From positions 248,001-312,000 of the forward strand of contig JADJEK010000004.1 of assembly GCA_016709145.1 (NCBI GenBank): 64,000 bases of DNA, read 5' to 3'. Made by a program: the position numbers and the translations under genes. This document shows positions 9,281 through 18,669 of this stretch, in pieces (position 1 is the stretch's first letter; the number at the start of each line of letters is the position of its first letter). The notes under the pieces are model-generated. The model saw only the letters and a program-made list of their open reading frames with translations, was not told where the DNA came from and searched no databases. Source of the DNA: Planctomycetota bacterium (GTDB taxonomy: Bacteria; Planctomycetota; B15-G4; JADJEK01).

Positions 9281-9313
9281 ACGGGGCTTCCGATCGACGA
9301 TCGGAAGCCCCGT
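9281..9313. terminator. Bidirectional hairpin between nadA and tRNA-Gly
   Basis: Perfect inverted repeat whose arms (from 9281 and up to 9313) read ACGGGGCTTCCGATCG and its complement around a central A; as RNA about 12 bp of stem with a 7-nt loop is realistic. It lies between the convergent nadA (plus) and tRNA-Gly (minus) and can serve both. On the plus side it is followed by a weakly T-rich stretch. Confidence 0.75.
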
Positions 9314-9322
9314 GCTGTTGTC

Positions 9323-9397
9323 TGGAGCGGGTGAAGGGGATCGAACCCTCGACAACAACGTTGGCAACGTTGTGCTCTACCACTGAGCTACACCCGC
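9323..9397 (-). tRNA. tRNA-Gly (anticodon GCC)
   Basis: A 75-nt tRNA with encoded CCA. The acceptor stem is GCGGGTG/CACCCGC, the D arm GCTC-AGTGGTA-GAGC, and the anticodon arm CAACG-TTGCCAA-CGTTG with anticodon GCC. The T arm is GAGGG-TTCGATC-CCCTT, with one G-T pair, followed by discriminator T and CCA. The anticodon stem is an extended palindrome. It is transcribed toward nadA. Confidence 0.96.
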
Positions 9398-9412
9398 GTG
9401 GTGAGGCGCGGA

Positions 9413-9440
9413 AGTGTAAGGACCGATTCGGCCAGGGCAA
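9413..9440 (-). promoter_or_regulatory. Probable sigma70-type promoter of tRNA-Gly
   Basis: On the minus strand TTGCCC (9440-9435) and TACACT (9418-9413) are separated by 16 bp, 15 nt before the mature tRNA 5' end. Each hexamer matches 4 of 6 consensus bases. Confidence 0.45.
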
Positions 9441-9570
9441 GAGCCGACTCGCGCAGCCCGTCCACGATCGGTTCGGAACGCCGTCCTTCGCGGACTCGCG
9501 TGTTGGTGAGCGAGGGGGGACGGGAATACAGTGGCCCTCGCCGCCGACTCCACCATCGGAGGACCAAGCC

Positions 9571-11411
<1,841 letters not shown>

Positions 11412-11415
<4 letters not shown>

Positions 11416-12218
11416 CGCGGCGCGCGGCGCTGGACATCCGCATTCCGTTGACGATCGCCGGCGCGGATCCGACGGGCGGCGCGGGGATCGAAGCCGATCT
11501 GAAGGTGTTCGCCGCGTTCGGCTGGTCGGGCGCCGCTGTCGCGACGGCGTTGACGGAACAAGACACGCGTCGAGTCCACGCGGTGCATGCGATCGACGCG
11601 AAGCTCGTCGCGCGGCGGCTCGCTCGCTTGCTCGACGACGTGCGCGTGGCGGGCGCGAAGACGGGATTGCTCGCGTCGGCGGATCAAGTGAAGCAAGTCG
11701 CGAAGCTCGTCCGCACCCACGCGATCGAACTGCTCGTCGTGGATCCGGTGCTCGCGCCAACGCGAGGGAAGGCCTTCCTCGACGAGCGCGGCCAGAAAGT
11801 GCTGTGGCGCGAACTGCTGCCGCTCGCGACGGTGTTCACGCCGAATCTCGACGAGGCTGCGGCGCTGCTCGGCGCGACGCGGGCGGCGATCGCGAAGCAT
11901 CCGGAGCGAGCGTGCCGGGCGCTGCTCGAGAGCGGTGCGAGGGCCGTGCTGTTGAAGGGCGGCCACGCGAAGAGCAAGGAAGCGGTCGACCTCTACGCCG
12001 ACGCGCGCCGTTTCGCGCTGCTGACGCTGCCGCGCGTCACCGCGAAGCGCGGCGGCGTGCACGGAACGGGCTGCGCGCTCAGTGCGGCGTTACTCGCGCT
12101 GTTGATCGGCGGCGCCGACCCGGCGGACGCGGCAATGGTCGCGAAGCGCTGGGTACGGAAGGCGATCGAGCACGCCGAGACGATCGGCGCAGGGCGAGCG
12201 AGGCTGAAGCTGACGTAG
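11412..12218 (+). CDS. thiD: Hydroxymethylpyrimidine/phosphomethylpyrimidine kinase
   Basis: ThiD-family (ribokinase fold) kinase that phosphorylates HMP and HMP-P for thiamine synthesis. At 268 residues it matches the family. Near the N-terminus are TIAGADPTGGAGIEADLK, with an SGA-like first-substrate loop, and AALTEQDT-type residues as ATALTEQDT. DPVLAPTRG and TPNLDEAAALLG are mid-protein family motifs, and GVHGTGCALSAAL near 215-227 is the catalytic anion-hole/Cys segment. It overlaps the acyl-CoA ligase by ATGA, an unusual partner for a thiamine gene. Pyridoxal kinase of the same fold is a less likely alternative. The stop is 3 nt before a CCCGGG repeat array. Confidence 0.88.
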
Positions 12219-12221
12219 CGG

Positions 12222-12305
12222 CCCGGGCCACCACCCGGGCCACCACCCGGGCCACCACCCGGGCCGTCACCCGGGCCGTCGCCCGGGCCGTCGCCTGGCC
12301 GGCGA
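12222..12305 (+). repeat. Left 12-bp CCCGGG tandem array
   Basis: Six copies of a 12-bp unit (three or four CCCGGGCCACCA types, then CCCGGGCCGTCA/G types) at 12222, 12234, 12246, 12258, 12270 and 12282, with a degenerate seventh at 12294. Each unit contains the palindrome CCCGGG. The array starts right after thiD and is matched in inverse orientation on the other side of the transposase gene. Confidence 0.9.
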
Positions 12306-12360
12306 CTCGGGTCGCGACGGGCGCGCGACACCGTGAACGCCGGACCCCTCTCGTCCCAGA

Positions 12361-13005
12361 TCACCTCTGCGCGGTAGTCAGCGCGCGAACGTCTCCCGCC
12401 GTCGCCAGGATCAACGACTTCGTGATTCGTTCCCCACGCCGCGTCAATTGACGGATCGCCGCCCAACGATCGCCGATGTCGGAGCTCAGCTCGCGCAGCC
12501 ATTCCTCGTAGTTGTCGATCGACCGGAGTGGCTCCCAGAGTTCGCCCGCGATCGCGTCTCGGACCCCAAGAACGTGCGCACGTGCGGACGAGTACTCGTA
12601 GTCCGCTGCACGAGCCACCATTCCCGCCCGCTGGGGGTTCAGCTCGATGTAACGCACGACTTCGAGAGCTGCGTCCATGTCGACAGAAGCGGAATAGAAG
12701 CGGCCACCGAACACTGGTCCGCTCATTCCGTACTTCTCGTTCATCCGTCGGGCATGCTCCGAGTGGAGCCGCTGGATGAAACTCGTCAGCGCTGCCTTCG
12801 ACGGGACGATGAGTCCGAAATGGACGTGGTTGTCCATTTCGACGTAGCCAGCAATCCGCACGCGGTTCCGATTCGCGTGGTACACGACGGATGCTCGATA
12901 CGCGCGATGGTCGTCGGCATCACGGAAGATCGCGGCGCGGTTCCGCCCGCGATGCGTCACGTGTTGAAGGAGTTCGGGGATGACGATTCGTTCGAGGTGT
13001 GTCAT
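12361..13005 (-). CDS. REP-associated (RAYT/Y1_Tnp) transposase-like protein
   Basis: IS200/Y1-type HUH nuclease of the REP-associated family, which processes single-stranded palindromic REP DNA. The 214-residue protein opens with the family-typical RIVIPELLQHVTHRGRNR (6-23) and has the HUH motif MDNHVHFGL with His60 and His62. VFGGRFYS (98-105) and YIELNPQRAGMV in the second half are also conserved. The usual catalytic tyrosine, expected in the helix before the RMN (87-89) segment, appears to be His84, so cleavage activity is in doubt. The gene is bracketed by inverted arrays of 12-bp CCCGGG repeats, its likely cognate REP-like elements. No terminal repeats of an autonomous IS are seen. Its start is fixed by family alignment. 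Confidence 0.85.
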   Translation of the reverse strand: MTHLERIVIPELLQHVTHRGRNRAAIFRDADDHRAYRASVVYHANRNRVRIAGYVEMDNHVHFGLIVPSKAALTSFIQRLHSEHARRMNEKYGMSGPVFGGRFYSASVDMDAALEVVRYIELNPQRAGMVARAADYEYSSARAHVLGVRDAIAGELWEPLRSIDNYEEWLRELSSDIGDRWAAIRQLTRRGERITKSLILATAGDVRALTTAQR

Positions 13006-13131
13006 GCCCCACGAACGCAGGCGAACGCTTCGGGTTACTCAGCGAGGTCGCAGCAAGGAGTCCACGCTCTTCGCACCGCAGGGCGACGCACCGTCACGGG
13101 CCGGAGCAGCGCCCCCTCCACACAGCACCCG
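13006..13131. other. Upstream flank of the transposase gene
   Basis: Between the transposase start and the right-hand CCCGGG array I see no gene and no clear promoter. Frames that remain open here are low-complexity products of the GC bias. Confidence 0.4.
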
Positions 13132-13260
13132 CGTGACGGCCCGGGTGACGGCCCGGGGGCGGCCCGGGGGGGGCCCGGGGGGGGCCCGGGGGGCGGGCCC
13201 GGGGGGGGGCGGGGGCCGCGGCGCGCGCGGCCCGCCGCGGCGCCGACGGCCCGGGCCGTG
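13132..13260 (-). repeat. Right inverted CCCGGG array decaying into long G runs
   Basis: At 13133-13157 the unit CCCGGGTGACGG repeats with period 12, the reverse complement of the left array's CCGTCACCCGGG unit. It then passes into runs of G broken by CCC: G5 (13155-13159), G8 (13166-13173), G8 (13177-13184), G6 (13188-13193), G9 (13201-13209) and G5 (13211-13215), followed by GC-only sequence to about 13260. It encodes nothing credible. Confidence 0.85.
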
Positions 13261-13282
13261 GCGCGCCGCGCTCCCCGCGGGC

Positions 13283-13765
13283 TCAGCGCTTCGGCTTCGG
13301 CACGTGTTGGTCGAACAGGATCGGATTCCCGTCGGGATCGGTCAGCGTGAAGAACGCGGGGCCCTCGCTCGACTCGTCGGCCTCCGCCTGGATCTCGATG
13401 CCTCGTGCCTTCAACGTGCGTTGGATCTCGCGCACGTCCTGGAACTCTTCGAGCGTTTCCTTCGCCGAGTTCCAGCCCGGATTGAACGTCAGCATGTTCT
13501 TGTCGAACATGCCTTGGAACAGGCCGATCTTCGCTTGGCCGTTCTGCAAGACGACCCAGTTCTGCGCGAGGTCGCCGCCGACCTGCTTGAAGTCGAGCTT
13601 CTCGTAGAACGCCTTCGACGCCTTGACGTCCTTCACCGTGAGGCTGACGGAGAAGTTGCCGAGCTCCATCGCCGCGTCGGTCTTGGCTTTCTCGTCCGAC
13701 GGGAAGGCGCTCGAGAGCAACAGCGCGGCCACGCCGACGATGCCGAACGAATGGAAGACGTTCAT
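13283..13765 (-). CDS. Secreted VOC (glyoxalase/bleomycin-resistance fold) protein
   Basis: A 160-residue protein with an N-terminal signal peptide (MNVFHSFGIVGVAALLLSS) and a single vicinal-oxygen-chelate domain: VSLTVKDVKASKAFYEKLDF near 39-58 and FTLTDPDGNPILFDQH near the end. VOC domains bind metal or small molecules; here the enzymatic role is unknown and export is unusual for the family. I place the start at ATG 13765, where the signal peptide begins; the frame is open ten codons further. It is transcribed alone, downstream of the hairpin that ends the catabolic operon. Confidence 0.8.
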   Translation of the reverse strand: MNVFHSFGIVGVAALLLSSAFPSDEKAKTDAAMELGNFSVSLTVKDVKASKAFYEKLDFKQVGGDLAQNWVVLQNGQAKIGLFQGMFDKNMLTFNPGWNSAKETLEEFQDVREIQRTLKARGIEIQAEADESSEGPAFFTLTDPDGNPILFDQHVPKPKR

Positions 13766-13891
13766 GGTCGAGGCTCTTTCGGTACGGCGCGCCACGGAGG
13801 TGGACGCGCAGGATGGGAATGCGAAGGTCCGGGATGCTACCTGCCGGTCGGCCCTGCGAGGATCCGCGAGGTCTGGGAGACCGGGGAGGCC

Positions 13892-13919
13892 TGAAAGGCC
13901 GGCGTGCGCCGGCCTTTCA
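13892..13919 (-). terminator. Hairpin overlapping the stop of the 2-hydroxyacid dehydrogenase gene
   Basis: Perfect 12-bp stem (TGAAAGGCCGGC, 13892-13903, against 13908-13919) with a GTGC loop. The dehydrogenase TGA (13919-13917) lies inside one arm, so the terminating ribosome would sit on the hairpin. Confidence 0.75.
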
Positions 13920-14822
13920 CCGATCCGTCGCCAGCGCCTCGACGACCCGCCTTGCCGTCTCGACGCACATGGCGCGATACGTGCCCGCCGTCAAACTCGC
14001 GACGTGCGGCGTGATCACGACACCTTCCATGCGCAGCAAGTCGTCGTCCTGCGCCGGCGGTTGCTCAGCGAGCACGTCGGCCGCGAACCCCGCGATCCGT
14101 CGCTGCCGCAGCGCTTCCTTCAGCGCGGCCTGATCGATCAGCGCTCCGCGTGCAGTGTTCACGAGGAACGCCGTCGGCTTCATGCACGCGAGTTCACCCG
14201 CGCCGATCATTCCGCGCGTCGCCGCCGTCAACGGCGTGTGCAAGGTCACGACGTCCGCGCAGCGGAGCAACTCCGCGAGCGGCATCGACTCGATCCCCGG
14301 TTCCGCCGCCTTCTCGCCGTGCCGCGCGACGACGACACGCATGCGGAACGCGCACGCGAGCTCCGCGACGCGCCGGCCGATGTTGCCGAACCCGACCACG
14401 CCGAGCGTCAGTCCGCCGAGCTCGTTGCCGGCATATCCACCGCGGTCGTTCCACCGCCCCGCGCGCACCGCTCCGGCCCAGCGCGTCACGCCACGCACGA
14501 CGTCGAGGATCAGCGCGATCGCGTGCTCGGCGACCGTCGCGGCATTCATGCCCGGCGCGTGGACCACTGCGACCCCGCGAGCCTTCGCCGCGTCGACGTC
14601 GATGTTGTCGACACCGGCGCCGGGCCTCGCGACGACGCGCAACTGCGGGCAGCGCGCCATCAACGCCGCATCGATGCGCCCTCGCCCGCGCGTCAAGATC
14701 GCCCGCACGTCCGCGAGGTCACCCACGACCTCGGTCGGCGACGCGGCGCGCACGAGCGTGCCGCAGCGCGCGAGACACTGCTCCGCCTCGTCATGCAACG
14801 ATTCGAGCAACAGGATGCTCAT
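13917..14822 (-). CDS. D-isomer-specific 2-hydroxyacid dehydrogenase
   Basis: NAD(P)-dependent reduction of a 2-oxoacid to a D-2-hydroxyacid, or the reverse. The 301-residue protein has the phosphoglycerate-dehydrogenase-like layout. RPGAGVDNIDVDAAKARGV and HAPGMNAATVAEHAI lie in the first half, the Rossmann motif LGVVGFGNIGRRVAEL is central, and HTPLTAATRGMIGA, NTARGALIDQAALKEAL (catalytic Arg) and TPHVASLT (catalytic His) follow. The start ATG 14822 overlaps the upstream VOC gene stop by ATGA. Last gene of a minus-strand operon with an enolase-superfamily enzyme and TIM-barrel isomerases, so it may act on a sugar-acid product (inference). Specificity cannot be read from sequence. Confidence 0.9.
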   Translation of the reverse strand: MSILLLESLHDEAEQCLARCGTLVRAASPTEVVGDLADVRAILTRGRGRIDAALMARCPQLRVVARPGAGVDNIDVDAAKARGVAVVHAPGMNAATVAEHAIALILDVVRGVTRWAGAVRAGRWNDRGGYAGNELGGLTLGVVGFGNIGRRVAELACAFRMRVVVARHGEKAAEPGIESMPLAELLRCADVVTLHTPLTAATRGMIGAGELACMKPTAFLVNTARGALIDQAALKEALRQRRIAGFAADVLAEQPPAQDDDLLRMEGVVITPHVASLTAGTYRAMCVETARRVVEALATDR

Positions 14823-15289
14823 GCGTTCTCGTGCCCGCCGCGCGTTCCCGGCGGCATGCGGAACGTGCCCGGCTTCGGCTCGACCAGCGGATCCGCGAAC
14901 AAGCCCGGGTCGATCGTCGCGCCGGCCGCACTCGCGATCTCGATCAGATTGCCCGACGGGTCGCGGACGAACATCTGCATCTTCCCGTTCGGCAACATGC
15001 GTACGCGGCCCCACGTCTCGGTCTCGATGACCCCCGCGGCCTTCGCGCGCAAGAACACCGCCATGAAGTCCGGCACGAAGATGCAGAAATGGCCACGCTC
15101 GCCGCGTGCGTCGGGCATCTCGTTCATGTGGATCTGCTGCGTCGCACCGAGCCGGAAGAACTGCGACGGGAAGCCCTGGTCGGGCGTCGCGTCGAGCGGT
15201 AGGCCGATCACGTCGCGATAGAACGCGACCGCCGGCCCGAGCGCATCGACGTTGACGTTGACGTGATGGATGTGGAACTCGTTCGACAT
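14819..15289 (-). CDS. VOC family protein (glyoxalase/dioxygenase-like)
   Basis: A 156-residue cytoplasmic VOC protein: HIHHVNVNVDALGPAVAFYR at 6-25 carries a metal-ligand-type His, and QMFVRDPSGNLIEIAS gives the C-terminal Glu strand. The ligand set HHV, IHMNE and LIEIA is compatible with a metal site. Its start and stop overlap both neighbours (TGATG with the enolase-family gene, ATGA with the dehydrogenase), tight coupling that suggests it acts on an intermediate of the same pathway. The exact reaction is unknown. Confidence 0.82.
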   Translation of the reverse strand: MSNEFHIHHVNVNVDALGPAVAFYRDVIGLPLDATPDQGFPSQFFRLGATQQIHMNEMPDARGERGHFCIFVPDFMAVFLRAKAAGVIETETWGRVRMLPNGKMQMFVRDPSGNLIEIASAAGATIDPGLFADPLVEPKPGTFRMPPGTRGGHENA

Positions 15290-16458
15290 CACGAGCCTCC
15301 GCGCGTGTGGCGCTTCACGAAGTCGAGGTCGGGCTCGACGCCGAAGCCGAGTCCCGTCGGCGCCGCGAGCGCGCCGTCTTGCAGCGACAAATCGATCCGC
15401 GCCATCTGGCGCAACAGCGGCGCGCCGCCCATCGGGACTTCGACGTAGACGCCGGACGGACTCGCGCACGCCAGCGTTCGCGCGGCCTGGAACGAGATCG
15501 CCGAGCCCCAGCAATGCGGCGCGAGCTCGAGCCGATGCGCCGTCGCGAGCGCAGCGATGCGCAGCCCTTCGCTGAGTCCGCCAGCGATCGCGAGATCGGG
15601 CTGCAAGACGTCGATCGCGCGCCGTTCGATCAGCTCGGCGAAGTCGAACGCCGTGAACTCGCTCTCGCCCGCCGCGATCGGCATCGCACAGGATGCGCGC
15701 ACCTCGGCGAGACCGACGCGATCGTCCGACGGCACCGGCTCTTCGACGAAGCGCACGCCGAGGTCGGCCGCTCCGGCGCAGAAGCGCTTCGCCGCGCCGA
15801 CGTTCAACGTGCCGTGCGCGTCGACCATGATCTCGACACCGTCGCCGAGTGCGTTCCTCGCCGCGCGGACGCGCTCGAGACTCGCGGCGACGCTGCCGTC
15901 CATCGCGCCGATGCGCATCTTCACGGCGCGAAAGCCCTCGCCGACGTAGCGCCCGAGCTCTTCGCCGATGCGATCGGGCGCGGCCCAACCACCACTCGCG
16001 TACGCGGCGACGCTCGGCCGACTCGCGCCACCGAGCAGCGCCAGCACCGACGTCCCGTGCGCCTTGCCGAGCAGATCCCACAGCGCGAGATCGACGCCGC
16101 TCATCGCAGCGACATGGATGCCGCGCCGCCCGAGCACGGGCATCGCGCGACCGAAGCGCTGCGCGAGCCCGGCGCGCGAGCCGTTGTACATGCGTGTCCA
16201 CAGCCGCCCGATGTCGCCCGGATCCTCACCGATCAGCGCCGGAGCAAGTTCGTTCCGCACGATCGCGACGATCGCCGACGCATCACCGGCGCTTCCGACC
16301 GCGGGCTTCGCTTCGCCGTAGCTGACGAGTCCGGCGTCCGTGCGAATCGTCACCAGCACCGCATCGAACGCCGTGATGCGCCCGAAGTCCGACACGTGCT
16401 GCGCCGCGGCCTCGAGCGGAACGTGGAGCCACGCGGCTTCGACGTGCGTGATCTTCAT
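15289..16458 (-). CDS. Enolase-superfamily enzyme (mandelate racemase/muconate lactonizing group)
   Basis: Abstracts the alpha-proton of a carboxylate, usually dehydrating or racemising a sugar acid. The 389-residue protein has the capping domain (about 1-125) and a TIM barrel with VKMRIG (a K-x-R version of the base motif), metal ligands in MVDAHG, FVEEPV and AAGESEF, and the barrel-end His in APHCWGS. The His and Lys pattern fits the MR subgroup, perhaps a sugar-acid dehydratase. It is 34 nt after the sugar epimerase gene and overlaps the VOC gene downstream. The substrate cannot be assigned. Confidence 0.88.
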   Translation of the reverse strand: MKITHVEAAWLHVPLEAAAQHVSDFGRITAFDAVLVTIRTDAGLVSYGEAKPAVGSAGDASAIVAIVRNELAPALIGEDPGDIGRLWTRMYNGSRAGLAQRFGRAMPVLGRRGIHVAAMSGVDLALWDLLGKAHGTSVLALLGGASRPSVAAYASGGWAAPDRIGEELGRYVGEGFRAVKMRIGAMDGSVAASLERVRAARNALGDGVEIMVDAHGTLNVGAAKRFCAGAADLGVRFVEEPVPSDDRVGLAEVRASCAMPIAAGESEFTAFDFAELIERRAIDVLQPDLAIAGGLSEGLRIAALATAHRLELAPHCWGSAISFQAARTLACASPSGVYVEVPMGGAPLLRQMARIDLSLQDGALAAPTGLGFGVEPDLDFVKRHTRGGS

Positions 16459-16492
16459 GCGCGATGCGCGTCCTTCGAGCTTGGGCCGATCC

Positions 16493-17380
16493 TCAGCGGA
16501 TCAGCGGCAACAGCGTCTTCGCCGACGTCTCGTAGAGCATCGTGTAGAAGGTCTCGGACAACAGGCTGCTGCCGTGGTCCTGGATGAACTTGAGTTGCTC
16601 GGGCGAGATGTCGACCGGGTTCTTCTCGACCTGGTTCGGCCACGGGCTGACCGGCGTGCGATCGACCGGCGCGACGACTTCGAGCGTCAGCGCGCCTTGG
16701 TACCCGCTCTCGTTCAGCGTCTTCACGACCGCGGCCCAATCGAAGCGCCCCATGCCGGGCGCGAGGCGATTGTTCTCGGCGACGTGGAAATCGACGAGCT
16801 TCGAACCGACCGCGCGGATCGTCGCGTGCAGGTCCTTCTCCTCGATGTTCATGTGGAACATATCGAGGCAGACGCCGCAGTCCTTGCCGACCGCGTTCGC
16901 GAGCGCGAGCGCCTGATCGCCGCGATTGACGAAGTACGTTTCGAAGCGGTTCAGCGGCTCGATCGCCATGCGCACGCCGCACTTCGTCGCGTAGTCGTAG
17001 ACCTCGCGCAAGCCGTCGACGACCCAACGCCACTCGTCCTCGGGCGTGCCGTCGGCGACGATCTTGCCCACCGTCGCCGGCACGATCGTGATCTCGTGAC
17101 CCTCGAGTTCCTTCACCATCGTGACGACCGACTTCACGTACGCGACGGAGTCGGCGCGCTGCTTCGCATCGGCCGCGGCGAGGTTGCGCTGGCCCAGCGT
17201 CAGCGTCACGGCGCCCCAGCAGCGGATGCCGTATTGCTTCAGCAGAGCGCGCGACGTCTTGGACTCGTACTGCGTCGGCTCGCCGCTGATCTCGATGCTC
17301 TCGAAGCCGAGGTGCTTGATGCGCTTCAGCGTGACTTCGAGCGGCTCGGCGCGCATCCAGTTGTGCGTGGACAGGTGCAC
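16493..17380 (-). CDS. Sugar isomerase/epimerase, tagatose 3-epimerase-like TIM barrel
   Basis: Xylose-isomerase-like TIM barrel of 295 residues, closest in motif to D-tagatose/psicose 3-epimerases. AIEPLNRFET (mid-protein) carries the first catalytic Glu, CLDMFHMNIEE the metal Asp and His, DFHVAENNR the metal His, and LEVVAP the second Glu. It would epimerise a ketose at C3 or isomerise a related sugar. Start is GTG 17380 with GAGGAA at 17393-17388 on the minus strand. It sits second in the minus-strand operon, between another TIM-barrel protein and the enolase-superfamily enzyme. Confidence 0.88.
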   Translation of the reverse strand: MHLSTHNWMRAEPLEVTLKRIKHLGFESIEISGEPTQYESKTSRALLKQYGIRCWGAVTLTLGQRNLAAADAKQRADSVAYVKSVVTMVKELEGHEITIVPATVGKIVADGTPEDEWRWVVDGLREVYDYATKCGVRMAIEPLNRFETYFVNRGDQALALANAVGKDCGVCLDMFHMNIEEKDLHATIRAVGSKLVDFHVAENNRLAPGMGRFDWAAVVKTLNESGYQGALTLEVVAPVDRTPVSPWPNQVEKNPVDISPEQLKFIQDHGSSLLSETFYTMLYETSAKTLLPLIR

Positions 17381-17441
17381 GGGGGTTTCCTCGCGTGGCC
17401 CAGTTCGGGCGGCGAGGGTAGCACGGTCGCGGCCGCCGGAC

Positions 17442-18347
17442 TCACCCCCACCCCAGCGATCGCAGCAAGCTCATGGCCTGCTGCAGTTCACGCACTCCGA
17501 AGCGCGCATCGACGTCGATCGCGACCGGGATCGTCGCCGGAAGCGTTTCGCGCAGGCCCTTGAAGTCGAGTTCTCCGGCGCCCGGCGGCAGCCTCGATTC
17601 CGAACCCGCAACGTCGCTCATCGTCGCGCCGAAAGCGCGCGCAGCGTGCTCCCCGCTCCACGCGAGCGCCGGCGCGAGACCGAGACTCTCGAGAGTCCGC
17701 GCCGCCGCCGCGTCGTGCCAATACCCGAGCGGCTTGCCGCGGAACTCGTCGAGCAGCGTGCAACACGTCGCGAACGACGGAAAGCCGAGCGGCGACGTCG
17801 GCGTCGCGACGGCGAAGCGCATGTCGGGCGCACTTTTCATCGCCGCGAACAACGCGCGACACGCGCGTTCGAGCAACGCATCGTGGCGACGCTCGACCTC
17901 GTGCTGCAGTTCCCTGGCGATCTTCGTGACGTCGTCGCTCGGCCCTTCGAGGCGGAGCTTCGCGCGCAACTCGGCCTCGCGCTCACGGCCGCGCTCGACG
18001 TCGATCGCACCGAGGCGGACGACGACGAGATCGCAGCCGAGCGACCGCGCATCCGCGACGCTGGCCGCAACGGCTCCGAGCGCGTGACGGACGACTTCGG
18101 TCGACGCCGACAGCAGCGAGACGGCAAGACCCGATCCACGGGCCGCGACCGCTTCGAGCGGCGCTTCGAGCCCCGATACGCGGGCACCGGCCTCGCGCAG
18201 GCCGCCGCCGAGAGCCGCGGACAACGGGCGCGCGGACTCGGCTGCCACGAACGCTTCGCGGACACCGGCCTCACGCAAGACGTCGAGCAGCGCCGCCGCA
18301 CCGAGCGGTCGAATTCCGAACCACGAGGTAGAGATGCCGAGACTCAT
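17442..18347 (-). CDS. Divergent sugar-phosphate isomerase/epimerase-like TIM barrel
   Basis: A 301-residue protein with a recognisable but divergent AP-endonuclease-2/xylose-isomerase fold. Visible are GCDLVVVRLGAID, a central long helix pair rich in Glu and Arg, FAVATPTSPLGFPSF, PLGYWHDAAAARTLESLGL and LPPGAGELDFKGL, the last two typical of the barrel's C-terminal metal strands. Canonical Glu metal ligands are not clearly placed, so catalysis is uncertain. It is the promoter-proximal gene of the five-gene minus-strand catabolic group, 61 nt before the epimerase. Confidence 0.7.
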   Translation of the reverse strand: MSLGISTSWFGIRPLGAAALLDVLREAGVREAFVAAESARPLSAALGGGLREAGARVSGLEAPLEAVAARGSGLAVSLLSASTEVVRHALGAVAASVADARSLGCDLVVVRLGAIDVERGREREAELRAKLRLEGPSDDVTKIARELQHEVERRHDALLERACRALFAAMKSAPDMRFAVATPTSPLGFPSFATCCTLLDEFRGKPLGYWHDAAAARTLESLGLAPALAWSGEHAARAFGATMSDVAGSESRLPPGAGELDFKGLRETLPATIPVAIDVDARFGVRELQQAMSLLRSLGWG

Positions 18348-18669
18348 CGGTCGATCAACGGTTCAATCGAAGCGCCGGTACGAGCCTCGGACCAAACGGT
18401 CCGAGCACTCGTGCCGGTCGAATTCGCGGACTCGGAGCATACGCTTCGGAACCTGCCCGCTCGGTCCTGGCCGCGAGCGAGATTTGGATGCAAGAATCGG
18501 CCTACCCTCCCGTCCACTGCCCCGTGGATCAGGCGTTCCTGCGCTGATCCCCATTCCGGAACCCGTCGGCGACCCGCGGTGCTGCCCGCCGGTCCACGAA
18601 GCATCGTTGCTCCACCGCAACGGCCGCAGTCGTGGTCTCGCGCTGCGGCGACTCGAAGGAGATGAGCCC
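18348..18669. promoter_or_regulatory. Divergent intergenic region with an 8-bp hairpin
   Basis: This region should hold promoters for the minus-strand catabolic operon and the plus-strand PDZ gene. I find no convincing -35/-10 pair. The dyad CTCGGACC-AAAC-GGTCCGAG (18386-18405) lies 39-58 nt upstream of the minus-strand start and could be an operator or leader hairpin. No gene is supported here. Confidence 0.35.
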
